A stretch of DNA of 64,000 nt from Mycobacterium sp. DL440 (GCF_011745145.1 NZ_CP050191.1:2346984-2410983), one strand, 5' to 3'. Positions 26,053 through 36,458 are shown, counted from the stretch's first letter. Notes: a model not told the origin generated them from the letters alone. Numbers and translations: made by a program.

Positions 26053-27156
26053 CTTCGCGACGGCGGTCTGGTTCCAGATGCCGGCGCTGATCTCGTCGGC
26101 CCGCACGGCGTAGGCCGCACCGCCGTTGTCGAGGACCGTCACCGCGACGCGGGACAGGACGTCATAGCCGGAATCGTCGTAATGCAGCGCTCCGGTGGCT
26201 GCCTCGATCCGGCCCACCACATCGACGGTGAAGTTGTACACCAGCGTGTCCACCGCCCCGGCCGTCGCGGCCCGGGTGATATCGCCGAGATCGGTGGCCA
26301 CCAGACCCTTGCTGATGTCGTTGCCCAACTCGTCGACCCAGGCGCTGGCCTGCTCGGCGTTGAGGGCGGGCAGCGACTCACGGATGGCGCCGTCGATCTG
26401 ATCGGGCCGCAGCTGGTCTGCCGCGCCGGGAACGGCCACGATCCGGCGTTTGTGATCGAGGCGGCGGTACATGTCGAGCAGCGGGTCCGTGGCGAACAGG
26501 TACAGCGGCCGCGTCGACGACGGATCGAGCTGTCCCAGTTCGCCGTCCACCGCATCGGCGATCCGCTTGGCGTACTGCTCGAGCAACACCTTCTTGCCCT
26601 CGTCACCGACCAGGCGCCGCACATGACCCCGGTCGCGCACAGTGGCGCGGTTGGTCGCATCGGCGACGTCGACGGCGTACTCGCCGGTGAGCTCCAACTC
26701 CTCGGCCCGTGTACTCGCGGTCGCCTGCCACAGGTTCCAGCCGTCGGCGGACAGCGTCAGCGCGTAGGCCTCCTGAGGCGTGGTGACCGCCCGCACCAAC
26801 TGGCCGATGCCGAAGTAACTGCCCACCTGCAGCTGGCTGTCCAGAGCGTTGGGCAGGACGTAGGCCTCGTGGAAGTCATCGGCGATGAAGATGGCCACCG
26901 AACGGGACAGGCTCAGCCACAGTTCCGATTCGGCAATCTCATTCCAGCGTGATCGCAGCTGTTCCTCCACGGCATGCCGCGCCCCGGATTCGCGGATCGT
27001 GCGCAGGGCCCGGTCCACCGCGCTCTTCGCCGTCAGCACGCTCTTCTCCCGCTCGTCCGGTCCCGGTGCGGTTTCCGCGTAGACCGTGATGGCGTTCTCG
27101 TGGGGCTCGCCAAGGCGGATCAGGTCGGCAACATCGGGCAGTTCATAGCGGGGCAT
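26032..27156 (-). CDS. baeRF (archaeo-eukaryotic release factor-like) family protein
   Basis: A 374-residue cytosolic protein with three-part layout like the bacterial aeRF1/baeRF family: N-terminal domain (MPRYELPDVADLIRLGEPHENAITVYAET), a middle domain with LYLFATDPLLDMYRRL, and a C-terminal Pelota-like domain (GAVDTLVYNFTVDVVGRIE...AYAVRADEI). These proteins may act at the ribosome, but none is well characterised here. AGGAG lies five bases before the ATG at 27156, which settles the start over the longer frame. A DosR-like sequence lies 58-71 bases upstream. It is divergent from pafA. Confidence 0.65.
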   Translation of the reverse strand: MPRYELPDVADLIRLGEPHENAITVYAETAPGPDEREKSVLTAKSAVDRALRTIRESGARHAVEEQLRSRWNEIAESELWLSLSRSVAIFIADDFHEAYVLPNALDSQLQVGSYFGIGQLVRAVTTPQEAYALTLSADGWNLWQATASTRAEELELTGEYAVDVADATNRATVRDRGHVRRLVGDEGKKVLLEQYAKRIADAVDGELGQLDPSSTRPLYLFATDPLLDMYRRLDHKRRIVAVPGAADQLRPDQIDGAIRESLPALNAEQASAWVDELGNDISKGLVATDLGDITRAATAGAVDTLVYNFTVDVVGRIEAATGALHYDDSGYDVLSRVAVTVLDNGGAAYAVRADEISAGIWNQTAVAKLRFPLT

Positions 27157-27213
27157 CACCACTCCTTTGTCTGGGCTCTTCTCCAACCCTATGCCTGCGA
27201 GGGGCGCTGACCA

Positions 27214-27227
27214 GGGTCAAAAGTCCT
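27214..27227. promoter_or_regulatory. DosR-like box between baeRF gene and pafA
   Basis: GGGTCAAAAGTCCT matches 11 of 14 positions of the DosR core GGGACTAAAGTCCC; over the full 20-base consensus it matches about 12. It sits 58 bases before the baeRF-type gene. In M. tuberculosis the baeRF-like gene Rv2629 is in the DosR regulon, which makes the match worth recording. Confidence 0.3.
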
Positions 27228-27287
27228 AGAAGGCGGCACCACGAACACGATGGACGAGCTTGCCCACCGTTACCGTCAGGCACCCCG

Positions 27288-27293
27288 TAAGCT
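27288..27293 (+). promoter_or_regulatory. leaderless -10 element of pafA
   Basis: TAAGCT ends seven bases before the pafA GTG; no Shine-Dalgarno is present. This supports both the GTG start and transcription from the start codon. Confidence 0.45.
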
Positions 27294-27300
27294 CGATGGC

Positions 27301-28659
27301 GTGCAGCGACGAATCATGGGCATCGAGACGGAATTCGGTGTGACCTGCACGTTCCACGGCCATCGCCGGCTCAGTCCCGACGAGGTGGCCCGCTATCTGT
27401 TCCGGCGGGTCGTGTCGTGGGGCCGCAGTTCCAACGTGTTCCTTCGCAATGGCGCCCGGTTGTATCTGGATGTGGGCAGCCACCCGGAGTATGCGACCGC
27501 CGAGTGCGACAACCTGACCCAGCTGGTCACCCACGACAGGGCAGGCGAGCGCGTCCTTGAGGACCTGCTGATCGATGCTGAGCAGCGGCTCGCCGACGAG
27601 GGCATCGGCGGCGACATCTACCTGTTCAAGAACAACACCGATTCCGCGGGCAACTCCTACGGCTGCCACGAGAACTATCTGATCGTGCGGGCCGGTGAGT
27701 TCTCCCGGATCTCCGACGTGCTGCTGCCGTTCCTCGTCACCCGCCAACTCATCTGCGGTGCGGGCAAGGTGCTGCAGACGCCGAAGGCCGCCGCCTTCTG
27801 CCTGAGCCAGCGCGCCGAGCACATCTGGGAGGGTGTCTCCAGCGCCACCACCCGCTCGCGGCCGATCATCAACACCCGCGACGAGCCGCACGCCGACGCC
27901 GAGAAGTACCGCCGGCTCCACGTCATCGTCGGCGACTCCAACATGTGCGAGTCCACCACCATGCTCAAGGTGGGCACTGCCTCGCTGGTGCTGGAGATGA
28001 TCGAGGCCGGTGTCCCGTTCCGCGATTTCTCGCTGGACAACCCGATCCGGGCCATCCGTGAGGTCAGCCACGACCTGACCGGTCGCCGTCCGGTGCGGCT
28101 GGCCGGCGGCCGGCAGGCCAGCGCCCTGGACATCCAGCGCGAGTACTACAGCCGGGCCGTGGAGTACCTGCAGACGCGCGAGCCGAGCACCCAGATCGAG
28201 CAGGTGGTCGATCTGTGGGGCCGCCAGCTCGACGCGGTCGAGAGCCAGGATTTCGCGAAGGTCGACACCGAGATCGACTGGGTGATCAAGCGCAAGCTGT
28301 TCCAGCGCTACCAGGATCGCTACAACATGGAGCTGTCCGATCCGAAGATCAGCCAGCTCGACCTCGCCTACCACGACATCAAGCGCGGTCGTGGGGTGTT
28401 CGACCTGTTGCAGCGCAAAGGCTTGGCCTCCCGGATCACCACCGACGAGGAGATCGATGCCGCGGTCAACACCCCGCCGCAGACCACGCGGGCCAAGCTG
28501 CGCGGCGAGTTCATCAGTGCGGCACAGGAAGCCGGGCGGGACTTCACCGTGGACTGGGTGCATCTCAAGCTCAACGACCAGGCTCAGCGCACCGTGCTGT
28601 GCAAGGATCCGTTCCGATCGGTCGACGAGCGGGTCAAGCGCCTGATCGCCAGCATGTGA
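27301..28659 (+). CDS. pafA: Pup ligase PafA
   Basis: A 452-residue ligase that phosphorylates the C-terminal Glu of Pup and joins it to substrate lysines. The start [13 protein letters not shown] (GTG at 27301) carries E9; the catalytic base is D57 in [16 protein letters not shown]; later blocks [19 protein letters not shown] and [19 protein letters not shown] are shared with Dop. The end [16 protein letters not shown] is highly conserved. It is not next to dop here but 3.8 kb away. pafB follows after 18 bases. Confidence 0.97.
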   Translation: MQRRIMGIETEFGVTCTFHGHRRLSPDEVARYLFRRVVSWGRSSNVFLRNGARLYLDVGSHPEYATAECDNLTQLVTHDRAGERVLEDLLIDAEQRLADEGIGGDIYLFKNNTDSAGNSYGCHENYLIVRAGEFSRISDVLLPFLVTRQLICGAGKVLQTPKAAAFCLSQRAEHIWEGVSSATTRSRPIINTRDEPHADAEKYRRLHVIVGDSNMCESTTMLKVGTASLVLEMIEAGVPFRDFSLDNPIRAIREVSHDLTGRRPVRLAGGRQASALDIQREYYSRAVEYLQTREPSTQIEQVVDLWGRQLDAVESQDFAKVDTEIDWVIKRKLFQRYQDRYNMELSDPKISQLDLAYHDIKRGRGVFDLLQRKGLASRITTDEEIDAAVNTPPQTTRAKLRGEFISAAQEAGRDFTVDWVHLKLNDQAQRTVLCKDPFRSVDERVKRLIASM

Positions 28660-28677
28660 GCTTTAAGCTTTCATCTC

Positions 28678-29667
28678 GTGGCGGTATCCAAAGTCGAGCG
28701 GTTGATAAATCTTGTCATCGCGTTGTTGTCCAGCGATCGGTTCCTGCCGGCCGACAAGATCCGCAACAACGTCCAGGGCTATGAGGACAGTCCCACCGAT
28801 GAGGCGTTCTCCCGGATGTTCGAGCGCGACAAGAACGAGCTGCGCGACCTGGGAATCCCGTTGGAGACCGGGCGGGTTTCCAAGTTCGACCCGACCGAGG
28901 GCTATCGCATCAACCGCGAGGAGTACGCGCTGCCCGCTGTCCAGTTGACGGGTGATGAGGTGGCGGCGGTCGCGGTGGCCACTCAGCTGTGGCAGTCGCC
29001 CGAGTTGATCACTGCGACGCAGGGGGCCCTGCTGAAGCTGCGTGCCGCGGGCGTGGACGTCGATGCCGACGGGGCCGGTGTGGCCATCGCCTCGACTGCG
29101 ACGCTGCCCGGGCTGCGCGGCTCTGAAGAGGTGTTGCGCATCCTGTTGTCGGCGATCGATTCCGGGCATGCGGTGCGGTTCCGGCACCGCGCCTCGCGCA
29201 ACGCCGAGCACACCAGCCGCAACGTCGAGCCCTGGGGCGTCGTCACCCATCGTGGCCGGTGGTATCTGGTCGGACACGATCGCGATCGCGACGACACCCG
29301 TACCTTTCGTCTTTCCCGCATCGATCCCGACGTGAGCACCATCGGGCCGGCCGGCGCGGTGGCCAAGCCCGAAGAGGTCAATCTGCGTGACATCGTCGCC
29401 CGTGCGGTGTCCGAACTACCGACCGGTGAACAGGCCAGGGTATGGATCGCCGGTGGACGCGCCACCGCGCTGCGCCGTCAGGCGATCGAGACCGTGCCGC
29501 GCACACTGGGCGGGCGCGCGGGGGAGGAGATCACCGTCGACATCGGAATGTTGGACCGGCTGGCCCGTGAGATCGCCAGCTACGGCGTCGACGCCGTAGC
29601 GCTGGAACCACAGTCATTGCGCGACGACGTGGTGAGCCGGTTGCGGGCGCAGGCGGAGCGGTCATGA
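28678..29667 (+). CDS. pafB: WYL-domain transcriptional regulator PafB
   Basis: A 329-residue regulator: N-terminal winged HTH (about residues 5-70), WYL domain (about 145-225, with RHRASRNAEHTSRNVEPWGVVTHRGRWYLVGHDRDRDDTRTFRLSRI) and C-terminal WCX part. With PafC it activates the RecA-independent DNA-damage regulon in mycobacteria. GTG start; TAAGCT lies eight bases upstream. Its TGA overlaps the pafC ATG (ATGA), so the two are probably made together and form a heterodimer. Confidence 0.94.
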   Translation: MAVSKVERLINLVIALLSSDRFLPADKIRNNVQGYEDSPTDEAFSRMFERDKNELRDLGIPLETGRVSKFDPTEGYRINREEYALPAVQLTGDEVAAVAVATQLWQSPELITATQGALLKLRAAGVDVDADGAGVAIASTATLPGLRGSEEVLRILLSAIDSGHAVRFRHRASRNAEHTSRNVEPWGVVTHRGRWYLVGHDRDRDDTRTFRLSRIDPDVSTIGPAGAVAKPEEVNLRDIVARAVSELPTGEQARVWIAGGRATALRRQAIETVPRTLGGRAGEEITVDIGMLDRLAREIASYGVDAVALEPQSLRDDVVSRLRAQAERS

Positions 29668-30653
29668 GTCAGGTTTCCAGCCGGCTGGTCCGGATGCTCA
29701 ACATGGTGCCGTATTTCCAGGCCAACCCGAAGGTCACGCGTTCGGCGGCCGCGGCCGCCCTGGGGGTGACGGCCAAACAGCTCGACGACGATCTGCGACA
29801 GCTGTGGATGTGCGGACTTCCGGGCTACAGCCCCGGTGATCTCATCGACTTCGACTTCGAAGGGGACACAGTCGAAGTCACCTTCAGCGCCGGTGTCGAT
29901 CGCCCGTTGCGCCTGACGTCGACGGAGGCCACCGGCATCCTGGTGGCCCTGCGTTCGCTCGTCGACGTGCCCGGGATGGTCGACCCCGAGGCCGCTCGCA
30001 GCGCCATCGCCAAGATCGAATCGGCGGCGGGCAGCCAACGCGCTGGTGTCGAGGAGAGCGTGCCCCAGGAAACCGGGGCGGCCGCGGCGGTACGGGCCGC
30101 CGTGCGTGACGCTCGTGCACTGACCTTGGAGTACTACTCGGCGTCACGTGATTCGCTGACCACGCGCACCGTCGACCCGATCCGCGTCGTGCTGATCGGC
30201 GACAACAGTTACCTGGAGGCGTGGTGTCGCAGCGCCGAGGCGGTCCGGATGTTCCGGTTCGACCGGATCGTCGCGGCAGAGCGTCTCGCCGATGCCGCTG
30301 TGCCGCCGTCTCCGGCGGTGCAGGCCGGTATCGATACCTCGCTGTTCGATCCCGACACCGCGGACCCGTCGTTGCCGTCGGCGACCTTGCTGATCGACCC
30401 CTCCGCGTCGTGGATGTTCGACTATTACCCGTTGCGGGTGGTCAATGAATTGCCCGACGGCGCGTGCGAAGCAGTGATGACGTACGCCTCGCTCGAGTGG
30501 ATGGCGCGCTTCCTGCTCGGATTCGGTTCGGCGGTGCGGGTGTTGGCCCCACCGGAACTCGCGCAGCGGGTGCAGGAATCCGCCGGAGAGGCGCTGCGTG
30601 TCTACGACGCGGTGGCGCCGCTTGCTTACGACGCCGACGACGCACGCGGGTAG
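29664..30653 (+). CDS. pafC: WYL-domain transcriptional regulator PafC
   Basis: A 329-residue partner of PafB. The N-terminal HTH is MSQVSSRLVRMLNMVPYFQANPKVTRSAAAAALGV; the WYL domain is around residues 145-210 (ALTLEYYSASRDSLTTRTVDPIRVVLIGDNSYLEAWCRSAEAVRMFRFDRI is its outline), followed by a WCX domain. TAGACT at its stop codon (30651-30656) may serve as -10 element for tatA. Confidence 0.94.
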   Translation: MSQVSSRLVRMLNMVPYFQANPKVTRSAAAAALGVTAKQLDDDLRQLWMCGLPGYSPGDLIDFDFEGDTVEVTFSAGVDRPLRLTSTEATGILVALRSLVDVPGMVDPEAARSAIAKIESAAGSQRAGVEESVPQETGAAAAVRAAVRDARALTLEYYSASRDSLTTRTVDPIRVVLIGDNSYLEAWCRSAEAVRMFRFDRIVAAERLADAAVPPSPAVQAGIDTSLFDPDTADPSLPSATLLIDPSASWMFDYYPLRVVNELPDGACEAVMTYASLEWMARFLLGFGSAVRVLAPPELAQRVQESAGEALRVYDAVAPLAYDADDARG

Positions 30654-30683
30654 ACTCGGCACCGACGTCTGGAGGTAACCAAA

Positions 30684-30935
30684 TTGGGTGGTCTACAACC
30701 CTGGCACTGGATCATTGTTATCGCGGTGTTCGTGCTGCTTTTCGGTGCCAAGAAGCTGCCGGACGCCGCCCGGTCGCTCGGTAAGTCGATGCGGATCTTC
30801 AAGTCGGAGATCAAGGAGATGCAGTCGGATTCGTCCGGGTCTTCGGCCGACGCACCGCAGCCCGCGAAGCCGATAGCTTCCGAGCGGGTCGAGGCTCCTG
30901 CCCCGGAGCAGTCCCCGGACCGCCACACGGCCTGA
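30684..30935 (+). CDS. tatA: Sec-independent translocase subunit TatA
   Basis: An 83-residue protein of the Tat pore. The N-terminal helix is [25 protein letters not shown], with the FG hinge, and an amphipathic helix ([20 protein letters not shown]) followed by a disordered tail. The start is TTG at 30684, with GGAGG eight bases upstream. It is 76 bases before tatC. Confidence 0.95.
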   Translation: MGGLQPWHWIIVIAVFVLLFGAKKLPDAARSLGKSMRIFKSEIKEMQSDSSGSSADAPQPAKPIASERVEAPAPEQSPDRHTA

Positions 30936-30950
30936 CCGGTCCGGCAACCG

Positions 30951-30972
30951 ATCGCGGTCATCGTCCCGCGAT
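30951..30972 (+). terminator. hairpin between tatA and tatC
   Basis: ATCGCGG and CCGCGAT form a seven-base stem with an eight-base loop in the tatA-tatC gap. No T-run follows. It could reduce read-through into tatC, of which less is needed than TatA, or simply stabilise the tatA message. Confidence 0.3.
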
Positions 30973-31011
30973 GCCGTTTCGCGTCTACGACCAGGCCGCT
31001 AGAACACGCCC

Positions 31012-31968
31012 GTGACCTCCGGATTCATCAAGAAACTCGATCCCCGCCGCCGCCAGTCGCGGGTCAACCCCGACGGCACGATGTCGTTGGTCGACCACCT
31101 GCACGAGTTGCGCAATCGTCTGCTGGTTGCCGTGGCCGCCGTTCTGTTGACGACGATCTTCGGCTTCCTGTGGTACACCCATGGCGTCTTCGGCCTGCAG
31201 AGCCTGGGGGAATGGCTGCGCGGCCCCTACTGTGCGCTGCCGGCCTCGGCGCGCGCCACCATTGCCCCGGACGGCGAATGCCGCCTGTTGGCCACCGGCC
31301 CGTTCGACCAGTTCATGCTGCGCCTCAAAGTGGCGCTGGCAGCCGGGCTGGTGCTGGCCTGCCCGGTGTGGCTCTACCAGCTGTGGGCGTTCATCACGCC
31401 GGGCCTGTACAAGAAGGAACGCCGCTTCGCGATGGCGTTCGTCGGCGTCGGCGCCCTGCTGTTCATCAGCGGCGCGATCCTGGCCTACGTGGTGCTGGCC
31501 ACCGCGCTGGGCTTCCTGCTCACCGTCGGCAGCGACGTGCAGGTCACTGCGCTGTCGGGCGACCAGTACTTCGGGTTCCTGATCAACCTGCTGCTGGTGT
31601 TCGGCATCAGCTTCGAGTTCCCACTGTTGATCATCATGCTCAACCTGGTCGGCATGCTCAGCTACGAGCGGCTCAAGGCCTGGCGCCGCGGGCTGATCTT
31701 CGGGTTGTTCGTGTTCGCGGCATTCGCCACCCCAGGTTCCGACCCGTTCACCATGCTGGCGCTGGCCTGCACGCTCAGCCTGCTGCTGGAGTTCGCCATC
31801 CAGGTGGCGCGGATCAACGACAGGCGCAAGGCAAGGCGCGAGGCACTGGAGGTGCCAGAGGATGAGGCCGCGCCGATCCCGACGGCGGAACCGATCAGAA
31901 GCCCGGAGGCTGTGACAGAGCCAGATTTGGGTCCGTCGCGGACCGACATCGACGACGATGCCACCTGA
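31012..31968 (+). CDS. tatC: Sec-independent translocase subunit TatC
   Basis: A 318-residue membrane protein with six helices that binds twin-arginine signal peptides. N-terminal [14 protein letters not shown] carries the conserved signal-binding Glu; [27 protein letters not shown] is the loop region and FELLLI-type sequence [16 protein letters not shown] follows. GTG start. The C-terminal tail after [16 protein letters not shown] is acidic and about 60 residues, longer than in E. coli. It overlaps helY by 11 bases. Confidence 0.95.
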   Translation: MTSGFIKKLDPRRRQSRVNPDGTMSLVDHLHELRNRLLVAVAAVLLTTIFGFLWYTHGVFGLQSLGEWLRGPYCALPASARATIAPDGECRLLATGPFDQFMLRLKVALAAGLVLACPVWLYQLWAFITPGLYKKERRFAMAFVGVGALLFISGAILAYVVLATALGFLLTVGSDVQVTALSGDQYFGFLINLLLVFGISFEFPLLIIMLNLVGMLSYERLKAWRRGLIFGLFVFAAFATPGSDPFTMLALACTLSLLLEFAIQVARINDRRKARREALEVPEDEAAPIPTAEPIRSPEAVTEPDLGPSRTDIDDDAT

Positions 31969-34714
31969 TCCGGGTGACCAGATCGGCGGTGAGCTGACGA
32001 GGTTCACCGTCGAATATCCGTTCGCACTCGACGATTTCCAGCTGCGCGCCTGCCGTGCGCTGGAAGGCGGCCACGGCGTGTTGGTCTGTGCGCCCACAGG
32101 GGCGGGCAAGACCGTGGTCGGCGAATTCGCCGTGCACCTGGCGCTGGCGGCCGGCGGAAAATGTTTCTACACCACGCCGATCAAGGCGCTGAGCAACCAG
32201 AAACACAACGATCTGGTGGCCCGCTACGGTGCGGACAAGATCGGGTTGCTGACCGGCGATCAGTCCATCAACGGCGACGCCGACATCGTGGTGATGACCA
32301 CCGAAGTGCTGCGCAATATGCTGTATGCGAATTCGCCTGCGCTGCACGGACTTTCCTACGTGGTGATGGACGAGGTGCACTTCCTGGCCGATCGGATGCG
32401 CGGTGCGGTGTGGGAGGAGGTGATCCTGCATCTGCCCGAAGAGGTGCTGCTGGTCAGCCTGTCCGCCACCGTCAGCAATGCCGAGGAGTTCGGTGGCTGG
32501 ATCCAGACCGTCCGCGGCGACACCACCGTCGTCGTCGACGAACACCGGCCCGTCCCGCTGTCGCAGCACATGCTGGTCGGTCGGCGGCTGTTCGATCTGT
32601 TCGAGGGCACTAACAGTTCCCTCGTCGACCCGGACCTGCTGCGCCACATCAGCCATCGGCGTGAGGCCGACCGGCTGGCCGACTGGGAACCACGGGGCCG
32701 TGGACGCGGCCGGGGAGGCGGCCGTCCCCAGCTGTACCGGCCGCCCAGCCGGCCCGACGTCATCGCCACCCTGGATGGCGCCGGGCTGCTGCCTGCCATC
32801 ACCTTCGTGTTCTCGCGGGCTGGATGCGACGCAGCGGTCCAACAGTGCCTGCGTGCGCCGTTGCGGCTGACCACTGAGGAGGAACGCGGCCGGATCGCGG
32901 AGATCGTCGACCGCCGCTGCGCCGACCTGGCCGAATCCGACCTGATCGTGCTGGATTACCACCAGTGGCGTGAAGGTCTGCTCCGTGGGTTGGCCGCGCA
33001 CCACGCCGGCATGTTGCCGGTGTTCCGCCACACCGTGGAGGAACTGTTCACCGCGGGCCTGGTCAAAGCGGTGTTCGCCACCGAAACGCTGGCGTTGGGG
33101 ATCAACATGCCCGCCCGCACCGTGGTGCTCGAGCGTCTGGTGAAGTTCAACGGTGAGCAGCACGTTCCGTTGACGCCGGGCGAGTACACCCAGCTGACCG
33201 GGCGGGCCGGGCGTCGCGGCATCGACGTCGAGGGCCATGCGGTGGTGCTGTGGCGGCCAGACGACAGCAATGCCGAACCCGCGGAGGTCGCCGGCCTGGC
33301 CTCAACCCGAACCTTCCCGTTACGCAGCTCGTTCGCGCCGAGCTACAACATGACCATCAACCTGGTGCAGCAGATGGGACCTGAACAAGCCCACAAACTG
33401 CTGGAGCGTTCCTTCGCCCAGTACCAGGCGGACCGGTCGGTGGTCGGGTTGGTCCGAGGGATCGCGCGTGGCGAGCGGATGATGGGCGAGCTGGCGACCG
33501 AACTCGGCGGTCCAGACGCGCCCATTCTCGACTACGTCCGGCTGCGGGCCACCATCGGTGGACGCGAGCGTGCGCAGTCACGGGCCTCGCGCCTGCAGCG
33601 ACGCAAGGCGGCCACCGATGCCTTGTCCGCGTTGCGCCGCGGCGACATCATCACCATCACTCAGGGGCGCCGCGGCGGATTGGCGGTTGTGCTCGAGCCT
33701 GCCCAACGCGACAGCGACGACCCGAGACCGCTCGTTTTGACCGAACATCGTTGGGCCGGCCGGATCTCGTCCGCCGACTACTCGGGTGCCTCGGCCCCGC
33801 TGGGCGCGATGACGCTACCGAAACGGGTGGAGCACCGGCAGCCGCGCGTACGCCGGGACCTGGCCTCGGCATTGCGTTCGGCCGCGGCCGAACTGTCGTT
33901 GCCCTCGGTGCGGTCGGGCCGGAGCCCAGGCGCCCCCGAACGTGACGTCGATCCCGAACTCGCCGGCCTGCGTGACGAATTGCGTGATCATCCGGCACAT
34001 CAACTGCCGGATCGTGAAGCGCAGGCGCGAATCGCCGAACGCTATCTGCGCATCGAACGTGACAACGCCCAGATCCAGCAGAAGGTGAACGCGGCGACGA
34101 ACTCGCTGGCCCGCACTTTCGACCGGATCGTGGCCTTGCTCAGCGAACGCGGGTTCATCGAGGCCGAATCCGGAGAACCGCGCGTCACCGATGCCGGTCG
34201 GCTCCTGGCCCGCATCTACAGCGAGAGCGACCTGCTGGTCGCCGAATGCCTGCGTGCCGGTCTGTGGCAGGGCCTGCAGGCGGCGGAACTGGCCGCGGTG
34301 CTCTCGGCGGTGCTGTTCGAGTCCCGCGGGGACTCCGCGGGCGGTGTGCTGGGCGTCGACGTTCCCACCGCGGGCCTGCGCCGCGCGCTGGCCCAGACCC
34401 GACGGATGTCGGTGGACCTGCGCGGCGACGAACAGCGGCACCGGCTGGCCCCGGGGCGCGAACCCGACGAAGGATTCGTCACCGCCGTCTACCGCTGGGC
34501 CACCACCGGCGATCTGGCTGCCGCCCTGGCCGCCTCCGATGTGAACGGGTCGGGTTCGACGCTCTCGGCGGGCGATTTCGTGCGGTGGTGCCGCCAGGTG
34601 CTCGATCTGCTCGACCAAGTCCGTAATGCCGCGCCGCAATCCGCCCTGCGCAATACCGCGAAACGCGCTGTCAACGATGTTCGGCGCGGCGTTGTTGCTG
34701 TTGATGCGGGGTAG
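31958..34714 (+). CDS. helY: ATP-dependent DExH helicase HelY (Mtr4/Ski2-like)
   Basis: A 918-residue superfamily 2 helicase. Walker A APTGAGKT (45-52), DEVH box (138-141), [29 protein letters not shown] and [10 protein letters not shown] follow in order; the C-terminal region has the long helical part of Mtr4/Ski2-like enzymes (DSHCT-like, from about 735). It probably unwinds RNA. A Gly/Arg-rich insertion ([14 protein letters not shown]) lies around residues 245-258. It ends the paf-tat-helY run; the IS607 remnant begins 43 bases after it. Confidence 0.92.
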   Translation: MPPDPGDQIGGELTRFTVEYPFALDDFQLRACRALEGGHGVLVCAPTGAGKTVVGEFAVHLALAAGGKCFYTTPIKALSNQKHNDLVARYGADKIGLLTGDQSINGDADIVVMTTEVLRNMLYANSPALHGLSYVVMDEVHFLADRMRGAVWEEVILHLPEEVLLVSLSATVSNAEEFGGWIQTVRGDTTVVVDEHRPVPLSQHMLVGRRLFDLFEGTNSSLVDPDLLRHISHRREADRLADWEPRGRGRGRGGGRPQLYRPPSRPDVIATLDGAGLLPAITFVFSRAGCDAAVQQCLRAPLRLTTEEERGRIAEIVDRRCADLAESDLIVLDYHQWREGLLRGLAAHHAGMLPVFRHTVEELFTAGLVKAVFATETLALGINMPARTVVLERLVKFNGEQHVPLTPGEYTQLTGRAGRRGIDVEGHAVVLWRPDDSNAEPAEVAGLASTRTFPLRSSFAPSYNMTINLVQQMGPEQAHKLLERSFAQYQADRSVVGLVRGIARGERMMGELATELGGPDAPILDYVRLRATIGGRERAQSRASRLQRRKAATDALSALRRGDIITITQGRRGGLAVVLEPAQRDSDDPRPLVLTEHRWAGRISSADYSGASAPLGAMTLPKRVEHRQPRVRRDLASALRSAAAELSLPSVRSGRSPGAPERDVDPELAGLRDELRDHPAHQLPDREAQARIAERYLRIERDNAQIQQKVNAATNSLARTFDRIVALLSERGFIEAESGEPRVTDAGRLLARIYSESDLLVAECLRAGLWQGLQAAELAAVLSAVLFESRGDSAGGVLGVDVPTAGLRRALAQTRRMSVDLRGDEQRHRLAPGREPDEGFVTAVYRWATTGDLAAALAASDVNGSGSTLSAGDFVRWCRQVLDLLDQVRNAAPQSALRNTAKRAVNDVRRGVVAVDAG

Positions 34715-34757
34715 CAGCTGTTCGCGTGATAGCGCGTTCTAGTGAGTTGATTGTGGT

Positions 34758-35135
34758 GTGAATTTGACGGAGTGGGCGCGGTCGGAGGATGTGCATCCTC
34801 AGACGGCGTATCGCGGGTTTCGAGACGGCACGTCGCGGGTGCCGGCGGTTCGGGTGAATCAGCGCACGGTGTTTGTGAACCCGGGTGGCGGTGCCGCGCC
34901 TGCTGGTGGTGCGGGTTTGTACGCGCGGGTGTCTTCGCATGATCAGCGTGCGGATTTGGATCGGCAGGTGGCTCGGCTCAGCGAATGGGCGGTCAGGGCG
35001 GGTTTGTCGGTGCTCTGGGTCAGGATGTCGGTCATGGACAGTGAGCGTCGGACACTTCGCGGGATCACCGATCCGGTGGTCGCTGCGGCGCCACCGTGGC
35101 TGGCATACCCACCGCGAAGTTCCGCACCCGCTTGA
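34758..35135 (+). pseudogene. tnpA (IS607 serine recombinase), 3'-truncated
   Basis: The frame opens MNLTEWARSEDVHPQTAYRG, the MerR-like helix-turn-helix that IS607 transposases carry N-terminally, and continues to LYARVSSHDQRADLDRQVARLSEWA, the serine-recombinase active-site region with nucleophile near S59. After about residue 90 the homology ends, and the remaining 35 residues are foreign sequence. Catalytic arginines of the rest of the domain are gone, so it cannot transpose. Confidence 0.7.
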
Positions 35136-35524
35136 CCTCCATGGCGGCCCGCCGCGACATCGCGATCATCGGCGTCGATCCCGCTTACACCAGCAAATGG
35201 GGCGCCCAACACTGGGCTCAACCTTTACAGCAACAGACTTCCGACCCGGTCACCCGCCATCACGGCGCGGCGACCGCGATCGGCAGACGTGGCCTCGGAC
35301 AGAAGATCAGGCGACGGCCGGCAGGTCCCCGCAACGGACAGAGGACCGTTGCGGGCACACCACCGGCCAGGCCCGACCCTCAACCGGACTACCTTGGTAG
35401 GCACGGCAGTTCCGGCCCACCGCCACCCACACGATGGGTCGCGGTCCGCCGGAGAACACCCGCCGCCAGCGGCCAACACCGTTCGGGCCGCAACCGAGCA
35501 GAACTCACATCTGCTCACTCATGA
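35096..35524 (+). pseudogene. tnpB C-terminal fragment
   Basis: The frame encodes VAGIPTAKFRTRLTSMAARRDIAIIGVDPAYTSKWGAQHW-type sequence (given here in outline), i.e. the last RuvC segment of a TnpB RNA-guided nuclease with its Asp in GVDPAYTSKWG, then a basic tail. TnpB proteins are about 400 residues; only the last 140 or so remain. Homologous sequence continues upstream of 35096 to about 35042. The RuvC I and II motifs and the zinc finger are missing. Confidence 0.65.
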
Positions 35525-35572
35525 GGAACGGTAGGGTGTCTGAGGCGACACCGAACAGGATCAAGGAGAACC

Positions 35573-36388
35573 ATGAGCGGACCGCAGGGATCTGACCAGG
35601 GACAACAGTGGCCCGGTCAGCAGCCCGAGCCCGGGGCGGATCAGGCGTCGGGCGCCGAGGCGTGGCAGCCGCCGACCCCCGCTTCCGAGGACGCCACGAC
35701 CAATGCTCCGGCCTGGCAGCCTCCGGCGTACACGCCGCAGCAGTATCCGTCGTACCCGCCGCAGCCGCAGGGAGTTCAACAGCCGGATTATTCGCAGCCG
35801 CAACAGCCCCAGCAGCCGCAGTACCCCGGGCCTGACCAGTACGCCCAGCAGCAGGCGTACCCGCAACCCGGCCAGCAGCCCCAGTACGGCCAGGTGCCCG
35901 GTTATGGGCAGCCGCCTCAGTACGGCCAGCCGGGTCAACCCGGTCAGTTCGGTCAGCCGGGTCAACCCGGTCAGTTCGGTCAGCCGGGCCAGTACGGCGC
36001 TCCCGGCCAGTTCGGCCAGTACGGCATTCCCGGTGCCGACCAGGGCTCCAAGACTTCACTCGGAGTAATCGGCGGCGTTGTCGGCGGCGTCGTGGCGCTG
36101 CTGCTGATCATCCTGGCGGTGACCGCATTCTGGCTACCCGGCTGGGCGGTCACGACCAAGCTCGACATCAACAAGGCCCAGAGCGGCGTCGAGCAGATCC
36201 TGACCGACAAGACCAACGGCTACGGCGCCACCAAGGTCACCGGCGTCAAGTGCAACGACGGCGAAAATCCGAAGGTTGCGAAGGATTCGACCTTCGACTG
36301 CGAGGTCACCATCGACGGCACCAAGCGCAAGGTGACAGTGACTTTCAAGGATGACAAGGGCACCTACGAGGTCGGTCGGCCCAAGTAG
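35573..36388 (+). CDS. DUF4333 membrane protein with Pro/Gln/Gly/Tyr-rich N-terminus
   Basis: A 271-residue protein: residues 1-155 are a disordered region of repeated QPGQPGQFG and QPQYG units, a single membrane helix spans about 162-186 ([26 protein letters not shown]), and the C-terminal 80 residues form a DUF4333 domain outside the cell ([29 protein letters not shown]; two Cys in VKCNDG and FDCEVT). AAGGAG lies six bases before the ATG. It corresponds to the gene next to helY in M. tuberculosis (Rv2091c, from memory). Function unknown. Confidence 0.85.
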   Translation: MSGPQGSDQGQQWPGQQPEPGADQASGAEAWQPPTPASEDATTNAPAWQPPAYTPQQYPSYPPQPQGVQQPDYSQPQQPQQPQYPGPDQYAQQQAYPQPGQQPQYGQVPGYGQPPQYGQPGQPGQFGQPGQPGQFGQPGQYGAPGQFGQYGIPGADQGSKTSLGVIGGVVGGVVALLLIILAVTAFWLPGWAVTTKLDINKAQSGVEQILTDKTNGYGATKVTGVKCNDGENPKVAKDSTFDCEVTIDGTKRKVTVTFKDDKGTYEVGRPK

Positions 36389-36421
36389 TCCTACCTGTCG
36401 CCACCCGTCGCCGGTTTCCAT

Positions 36422-36458
36422 ATCAGGGTCGCTCCGCCGCAACGCGGACGGCCCTGAT
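36422..36458. terminator. convergent two-tier hairpin
   Basis: ATCAGGG (36422-36428) pairs with CCCTGAT (36452-36458), and inside it TCCGC pairs with GCGGA. The structure lies between the DUF4333 gene and the convergent exonuclease gene and could terminate transcription from both sides. There is no T-run. Confidence 0.45.

Larger units (their letters stand above)
34758..35524 (+). mobile_element. decayed IS607-type element (tnpA'-tnpB' deletion derivative)
   Basis: The segment between helY and the DUF4333 gene begins with the 5' half of an IS607 serine-recombinase gene and continues, after a deletion junction at about 35020-35045, with the 3' end of a tnpB gene. Full elements of this kind are 1.8-2 kb, so more than 1 kb is missing. 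No terminal inverted repeats are expected for IS607. The tnpA part uses more T-rich codons than the host genes around it, a sign of transfer. Confidence 0.7.

Noticed and set aside
26182..26952. 256-codon plus-strand frame opposite the baeRF-type gene
   Set aside because: Gly/Val/Arg/His-rich antisense translation without start signal; the minus strand has a good Shine-Dalgarno and a plausible family assignment.
34758..35135. Intact IS607 transposase
   Set aside because: Homology ends at about residue 90; the rest of the recombinase domain and most of tnpB are missing, so the element is a remnant.
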